DNA from: CAYZAW01 sp964476505
Lineage (GTDB): Bacteria > Bacillota > Clostridia > Christensenellales > CAG-138
Assembly (NCBI GenBank): GCA_964476505.1
Contig: CAYZAW010000045.1
Span: 1 to 17,789 of the forward strand
Length of the DNA: 17,789 bases
Reading direction: 5' to 3'
Position numbers and translations under genes: made by a program. The notes beneath the pieces are model-generated. The model worked only from the letters and a program-made list of their open reading frames with translations, searched no databases and was not told the DNA's origin. This document shows positions 6,317-14,044 of the stretch, one piece after another (within the stretch, counting starts at the first letter, position 1; each line of letters starts with the position of its first letter).

Positions 6317-7396
6317 TTACTCTAAAAAGTCTTTCAGCTTTTTACTGCGGCTGGGATGGCGCAGCTTTCTCAACGCTTTTGCCTCGATCTGCCGGATGCG
6401 CTCACGGGTAACGCAAAACTCCCTGCCAACCTCCTCCAGCGTGCGGGCTTTGCCGTCGTCTAAGCCGAACCGCAGACGCAGCACCTTTTCCTCACGGGGA
6501 GTCAAGGTGTCCAGCACGTCCATCAGCTCTTCCTTGAGCAGCGTTCCCGCCACGACCTCTGCGGGGGCGGGCGCATCGTCGTCGGGAATGAAGTCGCCTA
6601 AGTGACTGTCTTCTTCCTCGCCGATAGGGGTCTCCAAGGATACCGGCTCTTGGGCGATCTTGATGATCTCCCGCACCTTATCCTCCGTGATGCCCATTTC
6701 CTTGGCGATCTCGTCCGGACGGGGATCGCGGCCATACTCCTGTAACAGCTGCCGGTTCACGCGAATCAGCTTATTGATGGTTTCCACCATATGTACGGGA
6801 ATGCGGATGGTACGCGCCTGATCCGCGATGGCGCGGGTGATGGCTTGCCTGATCCACCATGTGGCATAGGTGGAGAATTTATATCCCTTGCGGTAATCGA
6901 ATTTTTCGACCGCCTTGATCAACCCAAGGTTGCCCTCTTGGATCAAATCCAGAAACAGCATGCCGCGGCCTACATACCGTTTGGCAATGGAAACCACCAA
7001 GCGCAGGTTTGCTTCCGCAAGCTGCTTTTTTGCTTCCATATCCCCTTCGGACATACGCTGCGCAATATCCACCTCTTCCGTAGCGGTCAAAAGCGGAACC
7101 TTGCCGATCTCCTTGAGGTACATGCGAACAGGATCGTCAATGTTGAGGCCCTCGGAGGTGGCGATCTCCGTTTCAATGGCGGCGATCTCCTCCGTCATGT
7201 CCGCAGGAACGTCAATATCCTCTACAACGTCGATATTGAGCGCCTCGATGCGGTCGTATACCCGCTCTACCTGCTCCTGATCCAGCTCCAGCTCTTCCAG
7301 CGCATCCATGATCTCCTTGTAGGTTAAAACGCCTTTGGTTTTACCTTTTTCAAGAAGATCGTTGATCTTTTTTATACGGGGATCTTTTGTTTCCAA
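6317..7396 (-). CDS. rpoD: Primary RNA polymerase sigma factor (sigma-70/SigA)
   Basis: 359 residues, close to Bacillus SigA length. A short region 1.1 (1-75) is followed by region 1.2 (about 87-116, DPVRMYLKEIGKVPLL). Region 2 (125-195) contains the DLIQEGNLGLIKAVEKFDYRKGYKFSTYATWWIRQAI signature, read here in parts. Region 3 is about 205-280, and region 4 (290-355) has the helix-turn-helix TLEEVGREFCVTRERIRQIE. It directs RNA polymerase to housekeeping promoters. The start is TTG at 7396 with AAGGAGG eight bases upstream. The gene follows dnaG by 35 bp without a terminator, so the two are co-transcribed, the classic macromolecular-synthesis arrangement. Confidence 0.98.
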   Translation of the reverse strand: METKDPRIKKINDLLEKGKTKGVLTYKEIMDALEELELDQEQVERVYDRIEALNIDVVEDIDVPADMTEEIAAIETEIATSEGLNIDDPVRMYLKEIGKVPLLTATEEVDIAQRMSEGDMEAKKQLAEANLRLVVSIAKRYVGRGMLFLDLIQEGNLGLIKAVEKFDYRKGYKFSTYATWWIRQAITRAIADQARTIRIPVHMVETINKLIRVNRQLLQEYGRDPRPDEIAKEMGITEDKVREIIKIAQEPVSLETPIGEEEDSHLGDFIPDDDAPAPAEVVAGTLLKEELMDVLDTLTPREEKVLRLRFGLDDGKARTLEEVGREFCVTRERIRQIEAKALRKLRHPSRSKKLKDFLE

Positions 7397-7431
7397 AGCC
7401 CGTACCTCCTTCGTTTGCCCTTTGTGCTTAT

Positions 7432-9213
7432 TTATAAACTCTCGCGTAGCTGCCTACACAGGTTCCCCAATTCTTGCCGCTGCTGCATCAGCGCTATTTT
7501 CTGTTCTGCGGTCAATGTGCTGTCCGCCATTTGCAGGTCTATTTCTACAAGCCGTTCCTCATAGGTCATCTGCTCGATACGCCGCAGGCAATCCACCGCC
7601 ACCTGTTCGGCATCCCCTATGTTTTCTGCCAATGTGATCAACTCCGCCACCCGCTGGGCATTCACGCCCTCCAAGGAGGACAGAGCAAGCATCACGTTGG
7701 GCTTTTGAGTATTGCCCTGCATCTCTTTTAATATGGTGCAAAACGCCCGATACGCCGCATCCTCAAATGCCGTATCCACCGCGGTAATGTGCGGCAGCAC
7801 CGCTTGGGGGGCTTGTATCACGGCTTGCAGCAGCAGCCGTTCGCAGCGCTGGCGTTCCGTGGCAAATTCCTGACTTCGCATGGCGCGCTTTACGTTTGCT
7901 TCCGGCGTTGTTGCACGCTTTAGCGTTTTTCCCGCCATGCTTCCCTGCGCCTTTAGCGTTTCTGCCGGTATCCCCGTGGCTCTTGCAAGCACCGTGTAAT
8001 ACCGCTCTTGCTCTACAGGCTGTAAGCCGGATATGAATTTACAGCCGCTTAGAGCGTAGGCCTCCCGCCCGTCTTCTGTTTGCAGGTCGTATCCGTCTGC
8101 CATGCGCATCAGCTTAAACTGGTTCAATGCCATGGCCTTGTCCTTCAGGCCAAGAAAGGCATCCTTTCCGTATTGGCGGATGTATTCATCCGGATCGAGC
8201 CCGTTTGGTATCACGATGACCCGTACCGTCAGCCCCTCGGCTGACAATATGTCCAGCCCGCGCAGTGTGGCGCTTTGACCGGCAGCGTCTCCATCGTAAC
8301 AGATGAACACGTTTGGCACATACCGTTTGATCAGCCGCGCCTGCTGCTGGGTCAGCGCCGTGCCCAGAGACGCAACCGCGTTATCGACCCCTGCCTCGTG
8401 CAGGCTGATGGCGTCCATATAGCCTTCCACGATAATGATATCGGTAAGCTTGGCGCTTTTTACAAGGTTCAACGCATATAAATTATAGCGTTTGTTATAG
8501 ATCGGCGTGTCCGGCGTGTTGATATACTTGGGGCCATCTCCCTCCAGCAGGCGGGCTCCAAACCCCAAAACACGGCTGTTTGTACCGATTATGGGAAATA
8601 GTATCCTGTTGCGGTAAGAATCATACACACGGCCTGTCTTGGGATTTCTTACCGCAAGACCGCATTCCGCCAATTCTTCCTCCGAAAACCCTTCCCGCTT
8701 TAAGGCAAGTAGCAGAGAATCCCATGAATCCAGCGCATAGCCAAGCCCGAACCGCGCAACGGTTTTTGTGTTCAGCCCACGCCGCGCCAGGTACTCCCGC
8801 CCGATCTTCCCTTGCTCGGACACCAGCTGTTGATAAAATATCTTCGCGGCGGATTTGCAGGCGGCATACAGCCGTTCCTTTTTCGCCCGCTCGCGTTGCA
8901 GCTCCGCATCGTCCACCTCGCCCGGCAGCTCCAGCGATACCCGCTCCGCCAAGAAGCGTACTGCCTCGATGTAGCTCATATGCTCCATCGCCATTACAAA
9001 CTGAATAACGGTGCCGCCCGCATGGCAGCCGAAGCAATAGAACATTTGCCTGTCCGGCGAAACAGAAAAGGACGGCGTTTTTTCACCGTGGATGGGGCAC
9101 AGCCCCCACATACGCCTGCCCTTGGGCTTTAGCTGCACATAAGAGGATACCACCTGCACGATGTCGTTTTTAGAAAGCAGCAGATCCAGCCACGCGTCAT
9201 TGAATAAGGGCAA
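7432..9213 (-). CDS. dnaG: DNA primase
   Basis: 593 residues. The N-terminal CHC2 zinc ribbon has Cys39, His42, Cys60 and Cys63. The catalytic core includes the RNA polymerase motif around GFGARLLEGDGPKYINTPDT (219-238). The Toprim domain carries EGYMD at 263-267 and DGDAAG at 307-312, with Glu263, Asp307 and Asp309 as metal ligands. The last 150 residues are helical and fit the DnaB-binding domain. It makes RNA primers for lagging-strand synthesis at the replication fork. The start is TTG at 9213 with GAGGAG about ten bases upstream; no early in-frame ATG exists. It lies between dgt (76-bp gap, no terminator seen) and rpoD (35-bp gap). Confidence 0.98.
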   Translation of the reverse strand: MPLFNDAWLDLLLSKNDIVQVVSSYVQLKPKGRRMWGLCPIHGEKTPSFSVSPDRQMFYCFGCHAGGTVIQFVMAMEHMSYIEAVRFLAERVSLELPGEVDDAELQRERAKKERLYAACKSAAKIFYQQLVSEQGKIGREYLARRGLNTKTVARFGLGYALDSWDSLLLALKREGFSEEELAECGLAVRNPKTGRVYDSYRNRILFPIIGTNSRVLGFGARLLEGDGPKYINTPDTPIYNKRYNLYALNLVKSAKLTDIIIVEGYMDAISLHEAGVDNAVASLGTALTQQQARLIKRYVPNVFICYDGDAAGQSATLRGLDILSAEGLTVRVIVIPNGLDPDEYIRQYGKDAFLGLKDKAMALNQFKLMRMADGYDLQTEDGREAYALSGCKFISGLQPVEQERYYTVLARATGIPAETLKAQGSMAGKTLKRATTPEANVKRAMRSQEFATERQRCERLLLQAVIQAPQAVLPHITAVDTAFEDAAYRAFCTILKEMQGNTQKPNVMLALSSLEGVNAQRVAELITLAENIGDAEQVAVDCLRRIEQMTYEERLVEIDLQMADSTLTAEQKIALMQQRQELGNLCRQLRESL

Positions 9214-9289
9214 AACGATCTAACTCCTCTCCAAATTTGTGCATATCACTATTCGCCAAAAATCTTGCTTTTCCTTTTTTATATTTTAT

Positions 9290-10300
9290 TTATATCCAAG
9301 ATTTTGGCACGAAAATTCGCTCATACTCGCTGATGGCATACCGGTCGGTCATACAAGCGATCCAATCAGCTGTGATGCGCTCGCTGCCGTCCCGTTCGAT
9401 GCGTGCCTGAAATTCCGCAGGCAGCTGCTCCAAATGCATCATGTAATATTCAAACAGAGTTTTTACCAAGCCCTTTGCCTTTTCTTCCTCCCGCTTGGCA
9501 ACGGGATTCAGATACACATGCTCGAACATAAAGTCTCTAAGCTCGTTAAAGGCTACGTCCGCCCGGTCTGACATAATGATCTCCGGCTGATCGAAGCTTT
9601 GCGTTACGATGTCCAATATCATGCTGTTGATGCGCTCCCCATGGGAATACCCCAGCACCTCCACGCAATGCGCTGGCAGCTCGTCCAGCTTCAATACGCC
9701 CGCACGCACTGCATCGTCGATATCGTGATTGATATAGGCGATGCGGTCTGCCATGCTGACGACCTTTCCCTCCATGGTGATAGGATGCCCGTTCTTCTTG
9801 TGGTTTTTGATGCCATCCCGCACCTCAAGGGTAAGGTTCAGTCCCTTGCCGTTTTCCAACAGCTCCACCACCCGCAGGCTTTGCAGGTTATGCTCAAAGC
9901 CGTCCGGCACCAATTGATCCAAAACAAATTCTCCCGCGTGGCCAAAGGGGGTATGCCCAAGGTCATGCCCCATGGCGATGGCTTCCGTTAAATCCTCGTT
10001 CAAGCGAAGCGCTCTTGCTATTGTTCTGGCGATTTGCGAAACCTCCAGCGTGTGGGTCAGCCGCGTGCGGTAATGATCCCCCATGGGCGCAAGAAACACC
10101 TGCGTTTTATGCTTTAAGCGGCGGAAAGACTTGCAGTGGATAATGCGGTCGCGATCCCGCTGAAATTCCGTACGCAAATCGCAGCTGGATATGGGCACCT
10201 CGCGCCCCTTGGTATCCGCCGAGCAGCAGGCAAAACGCGATAGATTTTGCTTTTCCAACGCCTCGGTATAGCCCCTGAACGCCTTTGCGTCAATATTCAT
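9290..10300 (-). CDS. dgt: Deoxyguanosinetriphosphate triphosphohydrolase-like protein (HD domain)
   Basis: 336 residues from the chosen start. The family signature is dense: QRDRDRIIHCKSFRRLKHKT (47-66), the first HD-domain histidine His83 in RLTHTLEV, His112-Asp113 in MGHDLGHTPFGHAGE, and Asp185 in MADRIAY. The family hydrolyses dNTPs to deoxynucleosides and triphosphate and trims dNTP pools. The longest frame starts at 10387, but that ATG lies inside the upstream operon's terminator. ATG at 10300 follows AAAGGCGG at suitable distance and gives an N-terminus of family-typical length, about 30 residues before KGRE. It is the first gene of the dnaG-rpoD cluster. I find no convincing promoter in the 70 bp before it. 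Confidence 0.93.
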   Translation of the reverse strand: MNIDAKAFRGYTEALEKQNLSRFACCSADTKGREVPISSCDLRTEFQRDRDRIIHCKSFRRLKHKTQVFLAPMGDHYRTRLTHTLEVSQIARTIARALRLNEDLTEAIAMGHDLGHTPFGHAGEFVLDQLVPDGFEHNLQSLRVVELLENGKGLNLTLEVRDGIKNHKKNGHPITMEGKVVSMADRIAYINHDIDDAVRAGVLKLDELPAHCVEVLGYSHGERINSMILDIVTQSFDQPEIIMSDRADVAFNELRDFMFEHVYLNPVAKREEEKAKGLVKTLFEYYMMHLEQLPAEFQARIERDGSERITADWIACMTDRYAISEYERIFVPKSWI

Positions 10301-10372
10301 CCGCACATCCGCCTTTCTGAAAGCTTCTTCTTTACTAATACACCCAAAATGGCTGAATTCCTTTCGCATATG

Positions 10373-10403
10373 AAAAAAAGCCCGCATTTTTTACGGGCTT
10401 TTT
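10373..10403 (-). terminator. Rho-independent terminator of the DUF5685/J-domain operon
   Basis: On the minus strand AAAAAGCCCG (394-403 side) and CGGGCTTTTT form a 10-bp stem with a 9-nt loop, ending in a run of seven T at 10379-10373. It starts 8 bp past the stop of the membrane protein gene. It is A-rich on the other side too and could act in both directions. Confidence 0.88.
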
Positions 10404-10410
10404 GGAACTT

Positions 10411-10953
10411 TTATTTGCCGACAGCCGGGCGGATACGCCTGTTGTATATCTGCGCCGCAAAAGCGTACAGCCATTGCCATGCAATAAACAGCAGCTCAGC
10501 CGCCAAAACAACGCCCCACCCCGGCAGCCATGATGGCATGCCGCCAATCTCCACTGCATAGCCCAGTACCGTAACCGCCAGCCAGCCGCCCAACAGCGTA
10601 AACACGTTGCAGTACAGCAGCAGTAGAATCACGCGAAGAACACGGCTTTTGCATTTGTCCTGTAAGTAGCAGTACGCAATGCCAAAATGCCCCGCCAACA
10701 CCGCAAACACCAGCGCCGGAAGCTTGTTTGGCAGCAGAACAAACGCCAATACCGAAACACCGATATACGACAGGAACGCCAAGCCGTAGCGGCGGTCGCA
10801 TAAAAGCGCGTACCCAAACACAGAGGCTAAAAAATACAACGCCAGATGCATCCAAGGTATCACGCTTAGCCCATACAGGCAAAGCAGCGTTAATGCGGCG
10901 ATCGCCGCCCCAAGGGTGATCTGTTTTGCGGACAGTCGGTTTCGTTTTTCCAT
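10411..10953 (-). CDS. Hypothetical six-helix membrane protein
   Basis: 180 residues. The hydrophobic segments at about 11-33, 35-52, 56-75, 79-97, 104-131 and 145-170 predict five to six membrane helices; both ends are basic. The pattern (short cytosolic N-terminus, ITLGAAIAALTLL opening, compact helices) resembles small integral membrane or ECF-substrate-component-like proteins of Firmicutes, but I cannot name a family. ATG at 10953 is preceded by AGGGAG at about five bases. It begins 10 bp... after the stop of the J-domain gene and ends in the operon terminator, so it is the last gene of a three-gene operon. Its role is unknown; partnership with the J-domain protein is inferred only from the operon. 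Confidence 0.8.
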   Translation of the reverse strand: MEKRNRLSAKQITLGAAIAALTLLCLYGLSVIPWMHLALYFLASVFGYALLCDRRYGLAFLSYIGVSVLAFVLLPNKLPALVFAVLAGHFGIAYCYLQDKCKSRVLRVILLLLYCNVFTLLGGWLAVTVLGYAVEIGGMPSWLPGWGVVLAAELLFIAWQWLYAFAAQIYNRRIRPAVGK

Positions 10954-10963
10954 GCTTTCTCCC

Positions 10964-11593
10964 TTAACAGCACATGCGCCCGCCCAGCATGTTGCAGCAG
11001 CAGTTGGCGCATAAAAGCGAGCTGCAAACGTCGCAGCCGTCTACCCCGCCGCCGTAACCGCCCTGATTGCCGTAGGTGGTGCGTCCGTAAGGATTGCCGG
11101 AGTTATTGAGCGCCGTGTAGGCGTTGCGATATTCGGCGTTGCCCGGCTCTTGCTCGTAAGCGCGCTTGATGTATTCCCGCGCCTTATCGTACCAGCCCTG
11201 CCGGAGGTACACGATGCCGTACAGGTAATACCATTCCGCATTACGGATGCTAAGAGAATCGAGCACCTGCTTGGCGCCCTGCAAATTGTTTTGATTGATA
11301 AACAGCCTTGCCCGGGCAAACTCCGAGGAATTAGGCCCGCTGTACGCACTGCCGGAGCCGCTGTACGCTCCGCCGTAGGAAGTGGAATTATCGTACGAGG
11401 AAGAGGCTGTTGACTTTTTGGTCAACATATCGTAAGCCTCATTGATCTCCTTGAGCTTTTCCGTTGCCAGCTCCTTGAGAGGATTGTCCGAGTACTTGTC
11501 CGGATGGTATTTTTTTACCAGCGCACGGTATGCCGCGCGAATCTCCTCCTGAGAGGCGCCCTCGCTCACGCCAAGCACTTTATAAGGATTCAT
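10964..11593 (-). CDS. J-domain protein with TPR-like region and cysteine-rich tail
   Basis: 209 residues. Residues 2-60 are a J domain with the essential HPD tripeptide at 30-32. A Ser/Gly/Tyr-rich linker covers 60-90. Residues 92-165 look like two TPR-type helical hairpins (WYYLYGIVYLRQGWYDKAREYI). A Gly/Tyr-rich stretch leads into a tail (187-209) with eight cysteines, ending GGRMCC. It lacks the DnaJ central zinc-finger and C-terminal substrate domains, so it is a specialised co-chaperone rather than DnaJ. The HPD motif implies it stimulates an Hsp70 ATPase. The tail could bind metal, be acylated or be oxidised. The start is ATG at 11593, with GGAGGAG upstream, inside the end of the DUF5685 gene (14-bp overlap), so the two are probably translationally coupled. 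Confidence 0.9.
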   Translation of the reverse strand: MNPYKVLGVSEGASQEEIRAAYRALVKKYHPDKYSDNPLKELATEKLKEINEAYDMLTKKSTASSSYDNSTSYGGAYSGSGSAYSGPNSSEFARARLFINQNNLQGAKQVLDSLSIRNAEWYYLYGIVYLRQGWYDKAREYIKRAYEQEPGNAEYRNAYTALNNSGNPYGRTTYGNQGGYGGGVDGCDVCSSLLCANCCCNMLGGRMCC

Positions 11594-12419
11594 CCTTTTC
11601 TCCTCCTAAAAGCTGCTTCGTTCGCATTCTGCAGCCCTGATAAACGATATTATCCAAAAGCCCCTTATTGCTTTTGATATCCAGTAAGTCGTATGCCTTC
11701 TCTATTTCCGACAAAGACGCATACAGTAAAAACGACGCGCGTTCACGGGTGGCCTCTGTCAGCAAAAAGGGATTGTAGGAGCCGCTTTTTTTGTCCTTGG
11801 CTCTGTCATCCCAAGCATCCATCAGGTAGATCCAACGGCCTAAGTGATAGCCCAACCAGCCTGCCACCGTACTATCCGGCTCTACAAGCGCGTTGTAGGA
11901 TTGCAGTACGCTTTGCAACAGCGTTGCAAAGGCATGCGCCGCACGGTCGATCTCCGGTTCCTTTCGCTTTTCGCATTCGGAAAGCGAGGTTATGCCGTTT
12001 AAAATAGCTTCCGCCGCCGCAGGCTGTTTCAACCGTGCTTTTTTTGCCGCTCCGGCAAGCATGCCGGCAGCCGTGCAGGACAGGATGTTTTTTTCGTCCT
12101 TCCAGTCGTCCTCCAGCTTTGCATGCGCCAGCAGAATGTTTATATCTGCCGCATAATCCAGCGCGGGCGACGGGCTTGCGATCATCCGCTTGCCCTTGAG
12201 CGGCTTATAAAAGCAGCCGCCACGCACGCAGGGGGCTTGCTCTTGTGTGATACCGGCTAAAAGCAACGCTAAAAACGTACAGTCGTAATCCAGCGTTAAG
12301 CGCGGCACCTGCCCGTATCGTGCGGCAATGGTGCGGCATAAGCCGCAATACCATGCCTCGTATAGGGAAAGCTCCCGCACCTTCAGTTCACATTTGAACG
12401 GGGTCACATACCCAAACAT
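11580..12419 (-). CDS. DUF5685 family protein
   Basis: 279 residues, starting MFGYVTPFKCELKVRELSLY, which matches the DUF5685 N-terminus as I know it. Cysteines cluster at the front: Cys10, YCGLC (24-28), Cys47, and CVRGGC (64-69). The rest is predominantly helical. Two Asp-rich motifs stand out: EDDWKDE (103-109) and, after LGRWIYLM, DAWDD (201-205) followed by AKDKKSGSYNPF. This resembles the paired Asp motifs of class I isoprenoid synthases, but that is my reading and function is unproven. The longest frame starts at 12524; I use ATG at 12419 because AAAGGAG lies four bases upstream and family similarity begins exactly there. It is the first gene of an operon with the J-domain and membrane proteins. 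Confidence 0.87.
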   Translation of the reverse strand: MFGYVTPFKCELKVRELSLYEAWYCGLCRTIAARYGQVPRLTLDYDCTFLALLLAGITQEQAPCVRGGCFYKPLKGKRMIASPSPALDYAADINILLAHAKLEDDWKDEKNILSCTAAGMLAGAAKKARLKQPAAAEAILNGITSLSECEKRKEPEIDRAAHAFATLLQSVLQSYNALVEPDSTVAGWLGYHLGRWIYLMDAWDDRAKDKKSGSYNPFLLTEATRERASFLLYASLSEIEKAYDLLDIKSNKGLLDNIVYQGCRMRTKQLLGGEKDESL

Positions 12420-12490
12420 GTTGCTCCTTTCAGCCGGAGATACCAATAGAAACATTCTAGCATCTAACCATGGTACAATACCAGTATTTT

Positions 12491-12519
12491 TTGACATGAG
12501 AGAGGCAAAATAGTAAAAA
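12491..12519 (+). promoter_or_regulatory. Possible promoter for the phosphofructokinase gene
   Basis: A perfect TTGACA at 12491-12496 is followed after 17 bp by TAAAAA (four of six matches to TATAAT). A better -10, TATAAT at 12557-12562, has no recognisable -35. The 220-bp gap to both flanking genes is divergent and AT-rich; transcription of the DUF5685 operon must also start here, but I see no clear minus-strand promoter. Confidence 0.3.
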
Positions 12520-12581
12520 AGCAAATATCGTGAAACAAAGAAATTTACTATTTCATTATAATTAGATTTATTGTATAGTAA
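12508..12581. repeat. Inverted and repeated ATAGTAA motif between divergent genes
   Basis: AAATAGTAAA at 12508-12517 and its exact reverse complement TTTACTATTT at 12544-12553 form 10-bp arms 26 bp apart. A third copy of the core ATAGTAA is at 12575-12581. The copies surround the candidate phosphofructokinase -10 elements. The region is AT-rich, so chance is possible; a regulator-binding role is speculative. Confidence 0.35.
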
Positions 12582-12640
12582 TAACGATTATTTGCGGTCA
12601 CGCTTTTAATATTATTTTCTACAAATGGAGGTATTTTACA

Positions 12641-13888
12641 ATGAGCAACGAATTAAAAGGCGCGTGCATCATCGGGCAGTCCGGCGGACCTACTTCCGTC
12701 ATCAACGCCAGCGCGTACGGCGTTATCCGCACCGCTCTTGACAATCCGTCTATCACCAAGGTGTACGGCGCAGCCAACGGTATCCGCGGGGTACTGGACG
12801 ACGTGCTGTACGACATGGGGCAGGAAGACGCTAAAGAGCTGGAGCTTTTGCTGCACACTCCCTCTTCCGCGCTGGGCTCCTGCCGCTATAAGCTCAAGGA
12901 CAGCGAAGTAGACGATACGGATTACAAGCGCATCCTCGAGATCTTTAAAAAGTACGATGTTCGTTACTTCTTCTATAACGGCGGCAACGATTCCATGGAC
13001 ACCTGCAACAAGGTTTCCAAGTATATGCAGAAGGTTGGCTACGAGTGCCGCATCATGGGCGTTCCCAAGACCATCGACAACGACCTTTGGGGCACCGACC
13101 ACTGCCCGGGGTATTCCTCTGCCGCCAAGTATGTAGCCACCAGCTGCATGGAGATCTATCTTGACGCGCGCGTATACGACACCGGCATGATCTGCGTGCT
13201 GGAGATCATGGGCCGCCACGCAGGTTGGCTGACCGCCGCCGCCGCCATCGCCGCACATGCCGGTAAAGGCCCGGATCTGATTTACGTTCCCGAGCGCGAT
13301 TTTGACATGGATCAGTTCGTGAAGGATGTTAAAGCCATTTACGCCAAGAACAACAAGTGCATCGTTGCTGTTTCCGAGGGCATCCACGACAAAACCGGCA
13401 AGCTGATTGCGGAATACGGCGCAGAAAACGCCCCTGTGGATGCGTTTGGTCACAAGCAGCTGGGCGGCTTGGCCTCTAACCTTGCCAACCGCTTAAAGGC
13501 GGAAACCGGCGCAAAGGTGCGCGGCATCGAGTTCTCGCTGCTGCAGCGCTGCGCGGCGCACTGCGCTTCGCAAACCGATGTTGACGAGTCCTTCCTTTCC
13601 GGCAAAACCGCCGTTGAAATGGCCGTTTCCGGCGTAACGGATAAAATGGTTGGCTTTGAGCGTGCGAAGGATGCCGCAGGCAACTACGTTTGCAACATCA
13701 AGCTGATGGACTTGGTTGACGTTGCCAACGCCGAAAAGAAGCTGCCCGACGAATGGATCAACAAAGAGGGCAACAACATCACCGTGGGTTACCTGGAGTA
13801 CGCGCTGCCTCTCATTCAGGGCGCACCCAAAATGCAGATGGAAAACGGCCTGCCCCGCTTCGCCAATCTGAAAAAGGTCAAGGCGTAA
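12641..13888 (+). CDS. pfp: Pyrophosphate-dependent 6-phosphofructokinase
   Basis: 415 residues; interconverts fructose 6-phosphate and fructose 1,6-bisphosphate in cytoplasmic glycolysis. GQSGGPTSVINAS (12-24) is the phosphate-donor loop. GGNDS (114-118) carries Asp at the position where ATP-dependent enzymes have Gly (GGDGS). PKTIDND (142-148) has Lys instead of Gly (PGTIDND) and the catalytic Asp. Both substitutions are the known determinants for PPi rather than ATP as donor. MGRHAGW at 190-196 is the substrate-binding motif. With PPi the reaction is reversible and saves ATP. ATG at 12641 follows GGAGG by nine bases. It is monocistronic: divergent from the DUF5685 operon and closed by a strong terminator. 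The donor assignment rests on these two residues and is not measured. Confidence 0.93.
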   Translation: MSNELKGACIIGQSGGPTSVINASAYGVIRTALDNPSITKVYGAANGIRGVLDDVLYDMGQEDAKELELLLHTPSSALGSCRYKLKDSEVDDTDYKRILEIFKKYDVRYFFYNGGNDSMDTCNKVSKYMQKVGYECRIMGVPKTIDNDLWGTDHCPGYSSAAKYVATSCMEIYLDARVYDTGMICVLEIMGRHAGWLTAAAAIAAHAGKGPDLIYVPERDFDMDQFVKDVKAIYAKNNKCIVAVSEGIHDKTGKLIAEYGAENAPVDAFGHKQLGGLASNLANRLKAETGAKVRGIEFSLLQRCAAHCASQTDVDESFLSGKTAVEMAVSGVTDKMVGFERAKDAAGNYVCNIKLMDLVDVANAEKKLPDEWINKEGNNITVGYLEYALPLIQGAPKMQMENGLPRFANLKKVKA

Positions 13889-13902
13889 CCTTCGTTTGTT
13901 TC

Positions 13903-13932
13903 AAAGGAGCGCGGTACATCCGCGCTCCTTTT
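13903..13932 (+). terminator. Rho-independent terminator of pfp
   Basis: AAAGGAGCGCGG (13903-13914), 5-nt loop TACAT, and CCGCGCTCCTTT (13920-13931) form a perfect 12-bp stem ending in TTTT, 14 bp past the stop codon. Confidence 0.92.
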
Positions 13933-14044
13933 GCATAGTATTTTTCCTTTGGCGCAACATATATCCTATATTTACGGCAGTTTTGGAACGAAACCGACTG
14001 TACCGCCGTTATGGGGGTATAGAAGAGAGAAACGAGGTAGTAAC

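Noticed and set aside
9214..9289. Search for a separate promoter or terminator between dgt and dnaG
   Set aside because: Only AT-rich sequence without a stable hairpin or paired -35/-10 was seen, so the genes are treated as one operon.
10301..10387. ATG at 10387 as dgt start
   Set aside because: It lies within the loop and stem of the preceding operon's terminator, has no ribosome binding site, and adds 29 residues not typical of the family.
12420..12524. 35-residue N-terminal extension of the DUF5685 protein
   Set aside because: No ribosome binding site at 12524; family similarity and a good AAAGGAG both point to 12419.
12653..13453. Long antisense frame (266 codons) across pfp
   Set aside because: It is a mirror of the codon bias of pfp: no ribosome binding site, no recognisable domain, composition typical of antisense shadows.
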